A stretch of DNA of 64,000 nt from NCBI GenBank assembly GCA_902786595.1, contig CADADB010000009.1:93941-157940 (forward strand), read 5' to 3'. The notes under the pieces were generated by a model that saw only the letters and a list, made by a program, of their open reading frames with translations, had not been told where the DNA came from and ran no database searches. The position numbers and the translations under genes are program-made. Positions 40,947 through 51,918 of the stretch are shown in pieces. The stretch comes from an uncultured Bacteroidota bacterium (lineage in GTDB: Bacteria; Bacteroidota; Bacteroidia; Bacteroidales; WCHB1-69). Each line of letters begins with the position of its first letter. Position 1 is the stretch's first letter.

Positions 40947-43900
40947 TTAATCATCCCCATAAGTGTCACCTGGCCTGGAGTTGTTTAGGCGGTTGTAGGG
41001 GTCGATAAGCCAATTGCTCAGGGTGCCGTAAAGACCGCCTCCTGAATTCAGTTTGATGGTGTACGACATGTCTCTTCCGGCAGTGTTCAGGATTTTGTTG
41101 GGGTAGAACACCCGTGTGGACTGTGCAGAGCTGTTCTTGATTGCCACCGCGATCTTCATCATGTTACTGTTGAAGTTTTCGGCCCGCGTGGTCATGAAGT
41201 AGAGCTTGACATTCATCTTGTAAGTAGGTCTGGGCGGATTATAAACGTTGTAGTAACTTCCGTCGAACGGTACGTACCAGTTTCCAAGTACAGATGTCTG
41301 ATGAGCCGAGCACTTGTGATGCTTGTCATACCCTTGGTCGCAAGTCACTGGGTAATAAAGGGTGGAGGAATTATAGTAGTAGAAATCCCGGTCGAAACCA
41401 TGTCCGCCAATATCGAGACATTGTCCTTTGGCACTGAACCAGTATTTCGCCCATAGGCGGTCACGAAGTTGTAACAAATTTACATCGATGTATTCTTTTT
41501 CAAGATCCAATAATTTATATGAATGTCCGTCAGTGGCAGCGTAGTATGTGTCAGGGCGTAAGTCGTCCAAAGCCCACATGTAATGAACCACTCGGTATAT
41601 CATCGGCATGTCATACGGGAAGTTAGTATAGGTCAGGAAGGCGTTAATGTTGTTAGCATTATAGTACAGGTTGAAAAGCTTCATTTTGCCACTCCAATCC
41701 CGTTTGTTGAGCGATTGCGCATGCAGCTGGTTATCATACATGAACCATGCCAGTTTGTTGAGGTCTTTGATGATAGAAACGGTGGCGTAATCGTCAATTC
41801 GCCAATCCCATGAATATTTTCCGTCATCATATTTGAGGTATGGCTGCTTGTTTGAATAGGCGGTTTCGAAGTATTTGTCATCCAAAGGTTGTCTGGATTG
41901 ATCATTTCTGACCCTGAAATCAAGTATGCAAGGCACGTCCACCGTGTTGGGATGATAGTTTTTGGCGACACATTGAGTGAAGTCGGTGCCGCCCTTGATG
42001 CGGCGGTCGATAGTGGAAAGCTTGCGATTGTTGTTGATGTATAACCCACCACTCAGGATTCTTTGGAATTCGCTGGCCAAATAGCCGGAGGCCATCACGG
42101 TGTTGGCGTCATACCTTATACTGCTGTTCTTTTTCCGACAGTGGAACGTGGTCAACAAGGGCGTTTGTTTGAAGTCCCTTTCCAAATCAATGAAATGTTG
42201 GAAATACTGCCGGTGCAATTCCATGAGTGTGCCGGAGTTCCGGTCGAGCGCCAGATAGCAGATGGGAGGCATCTTGCAGCCCGTGTGGTAACGGGTCACA
42301 TCCTCCGGATCGTATGGCAGGAACATCCAAGCGTACAAATCCAGCGAACTATTATAAGAACTGTGGAAATCGGATAGTGTGAAGTATGAGTCATTATCCG
42401 TAACAGATGCTTTGTTAAGGCTGCTGGCGATATCGTTGTCATAGATGGAGGCAGCCCCTTCGCCGAAAACGCGGGATGTCAAGGTTTTCTCGATAGTTGA
42501 TCCAGAAGCGAACCATGTCCACCGGTAAATCTGCTTGCCAATGGAGGAACTGATCCGATATCCCTCCTTGAGCATGGTACGGTAATAGGTCATGGAGTCT
42601 TTGCCGACGGTATGCTTGTCTTCGTAGATTTCGTCCAGCATCTCATCTTGAATGTTGATGGAGTTGTTGCTGCTGTACAAGGATTCAAGGATGCCGGCGC
42701 CGGAGAATTGTGACATATCAACGGAGGGCATTTGCCCATGTCCAGTCATGTCTTGGTAGTGCTGCATCATATTTCCGAGTAAGGAGCTGACGGATGAACC
42801 GGCAAGATAGGCCGTGCCGCTGGTGTTGTGGGATGACCCTGCCAGTCCGAGACTCGCAAAACTTACACCCGAGAAATTGACATTTCCAGTGCCGTGGTAT
42901 GTCAAAACGCTGCTTGCCCCTCCATTGCCGGTCTTCCGGTTATGGGCGGCCTCGGCTTCATTGTAGGTCTTGTCGGAGATGCGGCTTTGGTATTCGGACT
43001 TCTTGACGGTGATGTTAGCGGCCTGCTGTGCGGCGCTTAACGCGCTTTCGTAGGCGTTTTTATCCACAATAAGGAATTGCAGCAGATGAGCACCCTTACC
43101 CGTTTGTGACACAAACTCCTTCTTGGGCAGCTGAACGTCCACATACGGCAAGCTTCCATTGGTGACGTAGCTATAGCGGCATTCCGCAATTTCGCCCTCT
43201 TCCAATCCGTTCTTAAGCAGATAGATTTTCAGCTGTTTGCCTTGTTCGCTGAGTTTGTCCTTGTCAAACAGATTGTCGTATCTGGTGAACAGGTACATGC
43301 GGCAGAAGGGGACATCGCTGTTCGGGGCGTGAACATACTCCTCAGTCCAGAAGAACGGATCACCGTTGTAAGGCCACGAAAAGACCACGCCATCGTCCAA
43401 GTTTTCTCCTAAAGATCTTGTTTTGAAATACATCACTGTGTCTTTCTTGAAGGGCCTCACGATGGTTTTCCCTGTTTTGTTATCCAGGAAAGTAGGGTCG
43501 TACCAGTCGTAGCTTTCAGTGCTGTAAGTGGTTGATGCCGTGCCAGTGTTGACATTGTATTTTACATCTTTCTTCTTCTCATTTTCCACTCTGAGCAGTT
43601 GGCTTTTACCCTGCAAGGATTTCCGCCATTCGAAACAGCGAGCTTGCAGCTTGATTCTGTTGACGGTATTGGGGATGAACCCGCCGGCCTCTGTTTCAAA
43701 TAGATAAACATTGTCGTCGCTGTTGCTGGGGGTGAATTTCAGCATTTCGGAACCCGTGGAGTTGACGAATTGAGAACCGGACTTGGTGGCCATCTTGCAG
43801 TTGTCTTCAATGAGTACGAAACAGAATCTGCGGGGATTCTTGCCGTCTTGGTCGCAGAGCAGCACATCTCTATCCCATGGCATATTGGAAACGATGGTGC

Positions 43901-46900
43901 CGATTTGCAGCGGGGACTGGAGGTTGCTGGTGCGGTTGGCCTCTGTTTCGCTGATGTATCCTGGCGTGACGTTCTGGAAGAGTTTCACGTTGGCCAGCGG
44001 GTCGCCGGCACCGGGCACACAGACGTCACCCAACTGGAAGTCGGCGGAGGTGCTGAACTTCAGCAGACCGCCAAGGAGACTTACTTTGAAACGTAGGAGA
44101 CCATAACAGTAGGATGGGTTAGGACCGCCACCTTGCAGCAGGGCACCCACGCCTGCGGAGAAGAGGGAGAACTTGCCATCCCAGAAGCCGAGGTTCAACC
44201 TCAATCCCACATCGCCTTGCAGCGCACCATAGACACGCCCGAGGGCATAAAAGTTGTGCTTGCCGATTTGATTATGGCCGGGACAACCCATGCCGCCCAC
44301 ATCCAGCAAGGCCACATCGAAGCCGAGGTCCGCTGTCACGTCCACATACAGGAAAAAGTTCAAATCCACTTCGGTGTGGAAGGTGGAACCCAGACAGAAA
44401 CCGCCGCCTTTGTCAATTTTCAACCAGTCGCTGTTGTCGATCATACGGCTCTTCTTGACATCTCTGGAGTTGGCGTCCAGCTTTTTGCCACCGCCTGCGA
44501 TACCAAAGAACTTCTGCAAATCATCGCTCAACGGAGGCATCTCATAGGCGAAAGCGTTGCCGGTCTGCATATAGAATGTAAATTCAGCGAATGCTCTAAC
44601 AATCACCATGTTCAACGTGGCGGAGAGCTGTACACGATCTTCATATTTGGGCTTTCCGATGGCGAAATACCAATCTGTAGTGCCCTTTTTGTGCCCTTGA
44701 TAGTTCTTTTTGTAGTGTTTAAGCTCGAAGTCGATGGGGATGCTGGCTTCCGAATTGAAACTGACATGGGAACCAGCAGCATCGGATGCGTTGGCCGCCC
44801 GGTTGCGATCCGTTTCCCCGTGGGACGACAATTCGGAGTTGTTTTCCAGATTATCCAATTGGGAGTTGATATTGCTGTTCGTGGCTAACGATGTTCCAGA
44901 ATGAATGGCGGTGCCTAACTGATTGCCTAACACAGTTGAACTTGCACCTTTCAACAGATTATCCAAATTGATTTCGGCTTTTATGTTGATAGAAAGACGG
45001 AAATAATCGTAGGTGTCGTATGTCTCGAAGCCCATAATGGCTCTTGCACGTATGAGTGGCGATTTGTTGTTTTTGCTGTCGCCGGGGACGGCGTTTTCAT
45101 CCATGGAGGTCAGCACGTATGCGTTTGCATCGATGAATACACCCGAGAAGTGCTTGTTGGAGATGCGCAACGACACCAGCCCGTCGGCGTTCATCGTATT
45201 CTTAGCACCGGTGAGAATCAAGCTGATACCCGCATTGGCCACCCAACAGTCACGTGCCGGCGTGAAATCCATCCCGGAGGATTTGATGGCGTTCTCGTTG
45301 GTGTTCCCCTCTGCCTTTTCCAACAAGTTCTTGGTGGTGAAACTTGCCAGATCCTTTGTGGACTTCATGTTGTAGGCGAAACCGCCGGCGAAACCGTTGA
45401 TGCTGACCGCGCCCAGCGGGATGCCGCCCGGGAACTTGCAGGCCCCGTCAAAGAACCACCAGGAGAACTCTCCTCGGCTGTCCTTCTCCTTGCCGAATCC
45501 AGCACTCATCGCGAGCGTCACCTCGCTCATTATCGTCACATTGAGCTTGCCGGCAAAACCGGTGACTTTCGTGCAGGTGGGGCATTCGTAAGTGAACCCT
45601 AAGGAGCCGCTAAGCTTAAATACATCGAAATCGATGTTGTCCAATACGATGCTGTCCAGTTTGCCCTTCACCTCTTTCACATGGAACTTGTTTTTGGGTT
45701 CTGTCACTCCCCAGACGGAGAAACCAGTGGTGGCCCCGAGATCTGTTCCCTCCGTGGCGAACTTCATCTTTCCGACCATCTTCACGCCTAACTTCAGGTT
45801 GTCGCCCAAATAATCCACAATGGGGTCGATTTTTTCCAAACTGAAGGTGAAACCGAAGAACGACACCTCGCCGATATTCTCCTCCATCTCCGCCACATGG
45901 TCGGGACTGTAACCGCCAATGTATTTTTGCGGGGAGGCAAATGACCATTCCCCGATGTCGAACTCAAATTTCTCAATGGAAGCGGTGCCCGCCTTGGGAG
46001 TGCCTCCCAAGTTGTAGTTGCGCATACCCATGTGTTCGAATTTCACCGCCTCGAAATCGGTAGGAAGACCGATTTTGCTGGTTTTCAAGGAAATAAATCC
46101 ATTCAAGGTCAAGTCAACACGGGTGCCGCTCTCTTTGTAGATTTTCTTGATTCTGAAATAGGAGGACTCTTTGACAAAATTGACATCAGCCGCCCAGAGA
46201 TCAAGCGGCATAGTGTCTCTCCGTGATTGTACGTTGAACGTCAGACTGTCGGCACCGATGGAGCATTCATAGTTGAAACCGCCCTTGAAGAGGGGCACGC
46301 CCATGCCGCCTTTGATGACTCCCGCCTTGTATTGGTTTTTGGTGAATCTCAACCTGACGGTGTCCAAGGAGAACGCCCATCCCCAGCCCTCGGTGGTGTT
46401 GGCATCGATGATGTCGTGCGCGTAAAGGTCGGTGGAGAAACCGAATTTGTCGATGATTAGTCCGTGGGCGCCGAAGTTGATACGAGAACCAGGATAGCAG
46501 TAGTGCACGGAGTCGGTTAACGTGTTGTTGAGCCCGTACTGATAGACCACCATGGAATCCTTGCGATCCACGGTGTCAGAAAAGGTGTTGCTGATTTCAT
46601 CGGAGAGGAAGACCTTGAGGTCATCCCAGTAGAAGCCAGTCCATTCATTGGTGGCCTTGGTGAGTTTCTTCTTTTCCTCCTCTTTCATGTTAGGAGGAGG
46701 AGGGGTGCCATAGAGGTATTCGTAAGTCAGGGAAACCTCGCTGGGAGTCTGTTTCTCGGAATGGTCGTAGAAAATGCCCTTGCCGGTAGGATAGAAGAGA
46801 AAACGGTCGGCGCCGGCCACGGCAAACGGATCCATGTTGACCTTTACCACCCAGTTGTCCCAGTCTTTGAATTCCGCAATCATGGAGGCCTTTACGGGCT

Positions 46901-49900
46901 GCCCTTTCACAGGGTTGCCGTCTTTGTCTAAACCGCGGAAATCATTGCTGTTGAGTTCGAGCTGCATTTCAGCATGGATGCATTTGAGTGCGCCAGTGTC
47001 AATGGTGATGAATGTGCCGTCTTTTGGATCAGCGAAGTTGGAGGAAGCTTTGAAACGAAGTACGTAGCCGTCGTTCAGCTCCTTTTCGTAGGTCCTAGCC
47101 ATGAAGAAGTCAATGTGCTGGTCGGGCTTTCCGTAGAAATGCTGCTGGTCCATGCAGATGTTGTTGGCAAGGAAGGGGACATAATAGTCTTCCTCTTGGG
47201 CGGCGAAGATGGCCCAGATGTTCATCAAGGCGGTGAGCGGCGAGAAGAACATGTTGTTGATGGAGTAGATGACGTTTTTGGAGTTGGTTAAGGTCTCGTC
47301 GGTGAGACACAGCGGGAAAGTAAGCACCTCCGTGGAGGGCGTGTTACCGCTGCCAAAGACCGGACCGGCAATGCCGCCGTACTTCTTGCCGTATTTCTCC
47401 GCGTATTTTTGATACTCTTGGAATTTGTCGTAATAGGCCTTCACCTCGTTGATCTCCCCAAACTGCGATGCGATGCGGTTGATGTCATCAGCGGACCAAT
47501 CGCTGAGGTTAAGGTCGTTCATTAGGGCGGAAAGATAGGTGGAGGAATCGGTGGCGGTGCTTACGGCCGTACCGTTGATGATTTGGAAGTCCTTGTTGAT
47601 CTGGATGGTGTCGAACTTCACCTTCAAGGGAACGTCGATGCCAAACGGATGCCAAATGACGTAGCCATCGCCGCTGTACCGCTTCTTCTCCCGGTCGAAT
47701 TGCACCTCCTGCATCACCAAGGGGAATTCTCCCATCATGAGCCGCACCTTGTTCTGCACCAGACTGTCGGCCTTCGGGGTGATGATCTCCTTGCTGAGGT
47801 TGTCCAGGGCATTCGGTGAGCATTTGATCTTGTTGTTGAGGTCGGCATTGTAAGCGCGGGGCTCCACGAGCTTGAAGGTGGTGTATATGGATTTTCCGTC
47901 GTTGATCAAGTGATAGTGGTCGCTTTGGTCTTCCGTCTGCTTGATGTATGTCCACAACACGGCCATGTACTGTCCGCCGATCTTCAGCGAATCAAACAGG
48001 ACAGTGTCCATGTAGGAGGTGCAGGTGAGTGAATCTTTGAGATAGAAAGTGTCTTTTACCTGCTGTGGGGTCTTGCCGTTGGGAAGCTCCGCGATGAGGA
48101 GTTTGTAATAGACGGAATCCCCATAGTTGACTCCAGAAGTCGGCTTCCATTTGAATTTGAATTCCTCGTATTTGGACACTTCTGGAATGTCGAACATAAG
48201 AGTGTCGTCCCACTGCTTGGTGGAGAGGTCTTGCGGATAGGTGAATTGAGGAGGATAGACCTGATCCAGTGCATTTGTGTCAGTGCCCCATGAGAAGACA
48301 ATGTCGGAGTAAAAATCTGTGGAGCCGTATCCTATGGAAGTGGCCACACTGTCGTGATTCCTTGGAGTGCTATGAAGGTAGTTGGTGACGGTAATGGTGG
48401 TTTGTTTCTCGTATGAATAGAAAGTCTCCGCCTTGAGGTGGAGGAGATATTTGTAACCCTCTTTTAAAGAAGTCGTCCAAGAATCAGTAGGCGTGCTCAT
48501 AATGGAGACGAGTTTCAGGCCGGTGTTGTCGGACTTGATTTCGGTGGTGGTGGACGACTGCAGAGGCAAGCCGATCATCGAGTTGTGGATGTCGCCGCCG
48601 GCATATTCGTAGAGTTCGGTGGTGTAGATGACCTTGAGCACGGAGTCGCCGAGAACGGGCATCCACCGCACGTCAAGGGTGTCGGATACGGGTACCAGGT
48701 AGTAGGGCATGTCACCGGGTTCCACATCGGTGATGTACGGGTTGTTGGCGGCAAAAGAGATTGGGGCCATTGTTGGTGAAACGCGTGGTCTTTGGAAGGT
48801 TTGGGCGGAGTTGTCCATTCCCGGAGACAGGAAATATGGCTTTTCGATGGTGGCGATCACGTCGTTATGGTTGTCGGAAACGGAAGAATTGGGAGACGCC
48901 GCTCCGGGTCCGAACAATGCGACAGGTGAGTCCTCACCCCACACGAAGGTGATAATCTGGCTCTTGCCATTGTTGCTCAACTGAATCTCGGTCATCAGGT
49001 TCTTTTTGAGTACTGCCTGCACTTGCGCGGCATATACATGCCCGCGCCTCAGCTGGAAATGACGGTTGGCAAGCGTGTCGTGGATGTAAACGGTACTTGA
49101 TCTGTTGTTGTAGGTGGTAAGAGTGCCGCTGTTGTCAATAGCTTCCTGCACATTTTGGTTTCCTGTGACTTCCACGATTTTGAGAATGTAATCGAAATCA
49201 TTTGATGCCAAACAGTTGGATATGACGCCGGTCCAGTTGAACACAACTTGTCGGCTGAGCGGGAGGTGAGTGTACTGGCTGAATTCACGGATGTCGGATG
49301 AGAAAACCTGCCCGTGCTCAAAACTGGGGGATACGAAGTGATTGCTCGTCAACCGTGGATTGAGTATGAGGTTCATAGGGTTGCTGTTGTTCAGGTTGGC
49401 AGCGCTGAATCCATTCACAGGAGTGGTAAACTCGGGTGCGGAGCCAGTGTAACAGATAGTGAACGTGTAGCACACTCGATCTCCGACTTGTGTGGGGTTC
49501 GGATTATTGTAACCATCCCATAGATAGGGAGTTACACAGAATTGATATTGCCCTTCCGGAAGAGCGAGCAAGTCCCTCATCAGCTTGTTACGGTCGTAGT
49601 TGGTTTCGTATGCCGAGGCGTTAAGATGCCCGATGATTTGGTCGAAAACCGCACGGTTGATCAGCACGGGAACCGCCCCTACGTTCAGCGGTACCAACGG
49701 CTGGATTTCCTTTTTGGTTCGGACATAATAGTTCTGGTTTGTTGCGGTGAATTCTGCGGTGAGCTCGATGGTGAAGAAAATGTCCATGCTGGTTCCCGTT
49801 GTATTTATCATTTGGATGTTGAAATATCTGGCGGGATCATCCATGTAGCTCAGCCCTGTCGAGGGGAACAAATTCACCTTGGGCGAAATGGAGGTCAGAA

Positions 49901-49967
49901 TCTGGTTTTGGGACCAGAGTGTCTGACCTGTTATCAAGATAGCCAAAACGAATAACAATTTTTTCAT
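40947..49967 (-). CDS. Giant exported protein of 3006 residues
   Basis: The largest gene in the window. A signal peptide (LLFVLAILITGQTLWSQ) is followed by an N-terminal domain on 'ISPKVNLFPSTGLSYMDD' and 'QYQFCVTPYLWDG', resembling the TANFOR-type N-terminal domain of large Porphyromonadaceae surface proteins (moderate recognition). FN3-like blocks occupy about residues 430-740. A long beta-rich central region (about 880-2050) with blocks such as YECPTCTKVTGFAGKLNVTI and GGMGCPGHNQIGKHNFYALG follows. Beyond are a Ser/Asn-rich linker, more beta-rich repeats and a C-terminal domain ending RPGDTYGDD. No T9SS sorting signal, catalytic motif or C-terminal barrel is visible. It is preceded by a beta-barrel gene and followed by an FN3 gene. 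Confidence 0.85.
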   Translation of the reverse strand: MKKLLFVLAILITGQTLWSQNQILTSISPKVNLFPSTGLSYMDDPARYFNIQMINTTGTSMDIFFTIELTAEFTATNQNYYVRTKKEIQPLVPLNVGAVPVLINRAVFDQIIGHLNASAYETNYDRNKLMRDLLALPEGQYQFCVTPYLWDGYNNPNPTQVGDRVCYTFTICYTGSAPEFTTPVNGFSAANLNNSNPMNLILNPRLTSNHFVSPSFEHGQVFSSDIREFSQYTHLPLSRQVVFNWTGVISNCLASNDFDYILKIVEVTGNQNVQEAIDNSGTLTTYNNRSSTVYIHDTLANRHFQLRRGHVYAAQVQAVLKKNLMTEIQLSNNGKSQIITFVWGEDSPVALFGPGAASPNSSVSDNHNDVIATIEKPYFLSPGMDNSAQTFQRPRVSPTMAPISFAANNPYITDVEPGDMPYYLVPVSDTLDVRWMPVLGDSVLKVIYTTELYEYAGGDIHNSMIGLPLQSSTTTEIKSDNTGLKLVSIMSTPTDSWTTSLKEGYKYLLHLKAETFYSYEKQTTITVTNYLHSTPRNHDSVATSIGYGSTDFYSDIVFSWGTDTNALDQVYPPQFTYPQDLSTKQWDDTLMFDIPEVSKYEEFKFKWKPTSGVNYGDSVYYKLLIAELPNGKTPQQVKDTFYLKDSLTCTSYMDTVLFDSLKIGGQYMAVLWTYIKQTEDQSDHYHLINDGKSIYTTFKLVEPRAYNADLNNKIKCSPNALDNLSKEIITPKADSLVQNKVRLMMGEFPLVMQEVQFDREKKRYSGDGYVIWHPFGIDVPLKVKFDTIQINKDFQIINGTAVSTATDSSTYLSALMNDLNLSDWSADDINRIASQFGEINEVKAYYDKFQEYQKYAEKYGKKYGGIAGPVFGSGNTPSTEVLTFPLCLTDETLTNSKNVIYSINNMFFSPLTALMNIWAIFAAQEEDYYVPFLANNICMDQQHFYGKPDQHIDFFMARTYEKELNDGYVLRFKASSNFADPKDGTFITIDTGALKCIHAEMQLELNSNDFRGLDKDGNPVKGQPVKASMIAEFKDWDNWVVKVNMDPFAVAGADRFLFYPTGKGIFYDHSEKQTPSEVSLTYEYLYGTPPPPNMKEEEKKKLTKATNEWTGFYWDDLKVFLSDEISNTFSDTVDRKDSMVVYQYGLNNTLTDSVHYCYPGSRINFGAHGLIIDKFGFSTDLYAHDIIDANTTEGWGWAFSLDTVRLRFTKNQYKAGVIKGGMGVPLFKGGFNYECSIGADSLTFNVQSRRDTMPLDLWAADVNFVKESSYFRIKKIYKESGTRVDLTLNGFISLKTSKIGLPTDFEAVKFEHMGMRNYNLGGTPKAGTASIEKFEFDIGEWSFASPQKYIGGYSPDHVAEMEENIGEVSFFGFTFSLEKIDPIVDYLGDNLKLGVKMVGKMKFATEGTDLGATTGFSVWGVTEPKNKFHVKEVKGKLDSIVLDNIDFDVFKLSGSLGFTYECPTCTKVTGFAGKLNVTIMSEVTLAMSAGFGKEKDSRGEFSWWFFDGACKFPGGIPLGAVSINGFAGGFAYNMKSTKDLASFTTKNLLEKAEGNTNENAIKSSGMDFTPARDCWVANAGISLILTGAKNTMNADGLVSLRISNKHFSGVFIDANAYVLTSMDENAVPGDSKNNKSPLIRARAIMGFETYDTYDYFRLSINIKAEINLDNLLKGASSTVLGNQLGTAIHSGTSLATNSNINSQLDNLENNSELSSHGETDRNRAANASDAAGSHVSFNSEASIPIDFELKHYKKNYQGHKKGTTDWYFAIGKPKYEDRVQLSATLNMVIVRAFAEFTFYMQTGNAFAYEMPPLSDDLQKFFGIAGGGKKLDANSRDVKKSRMIDNSDWLKIDKGGGFCLGSTFHTEVDLNFFLYVDVTADLGFDVALLDVGGMGCPGHNQIGKHNFYALGRVYGALQGDVGLRLNLGFWDGKFSLFSAGVGALLQGGGPNPSYCYGLLRFKVSLLGGLLKFSTSADFQLGDVCVPGAGDPLANVKLFQNVTPGYISETEANRTSNLQSPLQIGTIVSNMPWDRDVLLCDQDGKNPRRFCFVLIEDNCKMATKSGSQFVNSTGSEMLKFTPSNSDDNVYLFETEAGGFIPNTVNRIKLQARCFEWRKSLQGKSQLLRVENEKKKDVKYNVNTGTASTTYSTESYDWYDPTFLDNKTGKTIVRPFKKDTVMYFKTRSLGENLDDGVVFSWPYNGDPFFWTEEYVHAPNSDVPFCRMYLFTRYDNLFDKDKLSEQGKQLKIYLLKNGLEEGEIAECRYSYVTNGSLPYVDVQLPKKEFVSQTGKGAHLLQFLIVDKNAYESALSAAQQAANITVKKSEYQSRISDKTYNEAEAAHNRKTGNGGASSVLTYHGTGNVNFSGVSFASLGLAGSSHNTSGTAYLAGSSVSSLLGNMMQHYQDMTGHGQMPSVDMSQFSGAGILESLYSSNNSINIQDEMLDEIYEDKHTVGKDSMTYYRTMLKEGYRISSSIGKQIYRWTWFASGSTIEKTLTSRVFGEGAASIYDNDIASSLNKASVTDNDSYFTLSDFHSSYNSSLDLYAWMFLPYDPEDVTRYHTGCKMPPICYLALDRNSGTLMELHRQYFQHFIDLERDFKQTPLLTTFHCRKKNSSIRYDANTVMASGYLASEFQRILSGGLYINNNRKLSTIDRRIKGGTDFTQCVAKNYHPNTVDVPCILDFRVRNDQSRQPLDDKYFETAYSNKQPYLKYDDGKYSWDWRIDDYATVSIIKDLNKLAWFMYDNQLHAQSLNKRDWSGKMKLFNLYYNANNINAFLTYTNFPYDMPMIYRVVHYMWALDDLRPDTYYAATDGHSYKLLDLEKEYIDVNLLQLRDRLWAKYWFSAKGQCLDIGGHGFDRDFYYYNSSTLYYPVTCDQGYDKHHKCSAHQTSVLGNWYVPFDGSYYNVYNPPRPTYKMNVKLYFMTTRAENFNSNMMKIAVAIKNSSAQSTRVFYPNKILNTAGRDMSYTIKLNSGGGLYGTLSNWLIDPYNRLNNSRPGDTYGDD

Positions 49968-50027
49968 ATTTGTGGCTTTTTTGTCAATTTGTACTTCTAT
50001 TTGTGTTTTGGATGCCAGTGTCGTGGC

Positions 50028-51890
50028 TTATCCGGCAATTTTCTGCATTTTTTTTGCCTGTCGGGCGACTTTCTCCTCCGCACGCTGCTGTTTTGTCTTT
50101 TTCTTGATGACGCGCGCTGCGAAGGAATAGGAGTAGGATAGGGTGAAGCGGGTGTCAAGGTTGGTGTGCACGCGTTGTCCGATGCGCTCCATATCGCTGT
50201 AATTGCTCAGCGAGAGATACATCGAAGCGGTGTGCTTCTTGTAGCTGAAACTGCTGCCAATACTGTTGCTCAATGAAAAGTCATTGTTGACACCTTCGTC
50301 CTTTTGGATGTTGTAGGATACATATCCGTTGTAGTTGATGTTCCAGTTGAGTTTCTCTTTCTGCATGATGCGGTAATGGAGTCCTATGCTAAGCCCATGG
50401 GCATCGTAGTGCGAGAACTGAGAAGCAGACATGGAGAAATCGTAACCGGTGCTTATCCCGAGCCGGATGTCGGTCAAATCTATGCCGTAGGTGAGTCCGA
50501 CGGTAAGTGTATGAACATCCAAGGCGTTGGGATTCAGTTTGTTGAGACTTTTGTTCTGCACAAAGTTGCCATTCAGGCCAATAGTATGGGTGTTGTGACG
50601 TTCGATGGTGAAGACGGGCGATACGGTGACCGTGTGCACGATAGAGTTTATGCGTGCGGTGTCGTTGACGATGTAGGTGCCGTCGTATTGGTCCTGTTTG
50701 ATGCCGCTGTAGTGGATGCCGAGGTTGCAGATGTTTCCTATGTTGTTGTTCCAGTTCAGCGAGTAGGTGGCCACCTGGTTGGTGTACATCTGTTTGTGGT
50801 CAATGTTGTCGCGCTGGATATAGCCCACCAATCCGAGGTTCGAACGTCCTTTGAACATGATGAAATTCATCACGGTGCCCAAACTGTGGGCGTTCTGGTT
50901 GAAGTTCTGCGCACCCAACGACACATAGTCGGGTTGGATAAACCGGTAGGTGAGGTTGCCGTTGAAGACCTTGGTGGTGAAGTTCACGGCAGCGTCGCCG
51001 GCGAACCGGATTTTGAAACCGTTGCCCGGTGTGAAGAGCCAGTTGGTATATCGCTCGAACTTTTGGTATTCCTCTAGACGCAAAGAATCCCGTAGGTCGG
51101 GGTTGAGCAAACTCGCTCCTAAATTCGCAGAGAAGGAAAACCATCGTTTGATGGCGAAGCGTCCCGACAGACCAATGGTGACGTTGTCTTTTGGCGGGAT
51201 GGTGTCGCGCCACTCCTCAGGGAGGGTCTTGATTTTGTCTTTGGCTTTCAAAAAGCTGATGTCAATGAAGTTGCGCTCGTTTCCCACCCCGATTTTGACA
51301 CCTATGGCGTCTCGACGGTATTGAGGCAAAGCGGACTGGGGAACATTGAGCCCCAGCAGTGAATCGGCCAGTTGCTGAATCGCGCTGCGGTCATCGTACC
51401 CTTTTATTCGGGTTGCCTGCTGCAACAAGCCGGCGAAGGTGCCCATTCTGAACAGCTTGCCCTGATATTCCACTCCTGCGCCGAGGAACGTTTGTCCGGA
51501 ATATGTATAATTGGAGAAGTGCATGCTGCTGCTACCCAAGTGGAATTTCCAGTTGCGCCATGTGGGCATGAATCCCAGGTGAAAAGTGGGCAGTTGCGGA
51601 TAGGAGAATGATGTGGTGTTGTTGTTGAAATAGAAAGCGAAAGGCAGTTGAAAACTGTAAAACGACAGGTTCATGCTGGCATAAATGTTGCCCGAAAAGG
51701 GTGTGTTCGACGGAAAGTTGGAATTGTAGGACAACCCCAATCCCGCACCCACAGTTCCGCTGATGGCAAACGGGTCTGCAGCTTTGATACTGTTGATTCT
51801 GCTCCGGATGCTCCCTTGGCCGTCTGTTTCCGACAGGAATATGAACAATAGTAGGCCTGACAAAATCAGATGTAGAATTTTCTTGTCCAT
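50028..51890 (-). CDS. Outer-membrane beta-barrel protein, first gene of the giant-protein operon
   Basis: A 620-residue protein with a signal peptide (HLILSGLLLFIFLSETDGQ). The rest has dense alternating amphipathic strands with aromatic ends (GLSYNSNFPSNTPFSGNIYA, YASMNLSFYSFQLPFAFYF, LDTRFTLSYSYSFAARV), typical of a barrel of 20 or more strands. An unusual basic, Gln/Lys-rich tail follows (KKKTKQQRAEEKVARQAKKM), which would lie in the periplasm. The start was chosen at MDKKILHL because the in-frame ATG at 51929 overlaps the promoter box. It lies 60 bp upstream of the giant gene and could be its exporter or anchor. Confidence 0.8.
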   Translation of the reverse strand: MDKKILHLILSGLLLFIFLSETDGQGSIRSRINSIKAADPFAISGTVGAGLGLSYNSNFPSNTPFSGNIYASMNLSFYSFQLPFAFYFNNNTTSFSYPQLPTFHLGFMPTWRNWKFHLGSSSMHFSNYTYSGQTFLGAGVEYQGKLFRMGTFAGLLQQATRIKGYDDRSAIQQLADSLLGLNVPQSALPQYRRDAIGVKIGVGNERNFIDISFLKAKDKIKTLPEEWRDTIPPKDNVTIGLSGRFAIKRWFSFSANLGASLLNPDLRDSLRLEEYQKFERYTNWLFTPGNGFKIRFAGDAAVNFTTKVFNGNLTYRFIQPDYVSLGAQNFNQNAHSLGTVMNFIMFKGRSNLGLVGYIQRDNIDHKQMYTNQVATYSLNWNNNIGNICNLGIHYSGIKQDQYDGTYIVNDTARINSIVHTVTVSPVFTIERHNTHTIGLNGNFVQNKSLNKLNPNALDVHTLTVGLTYGIDLTDIRLGISTGYDFSMSASQFSHYDAHGLSIGLHYRIMQKEKLNWNINYNGYVSYNIQKDEGVNNDFSLSNSIGSSFSYKKHTASMYLSLSNYSDMERIGQRVHTNLDTRFTLSYSYSFAARVIKKKTKQQRAEEKVARQAKKMQKIAG

Positions 51891-51918
51891 AGGCAGTCGT
51901 ATAGGGTGATTGATTCCG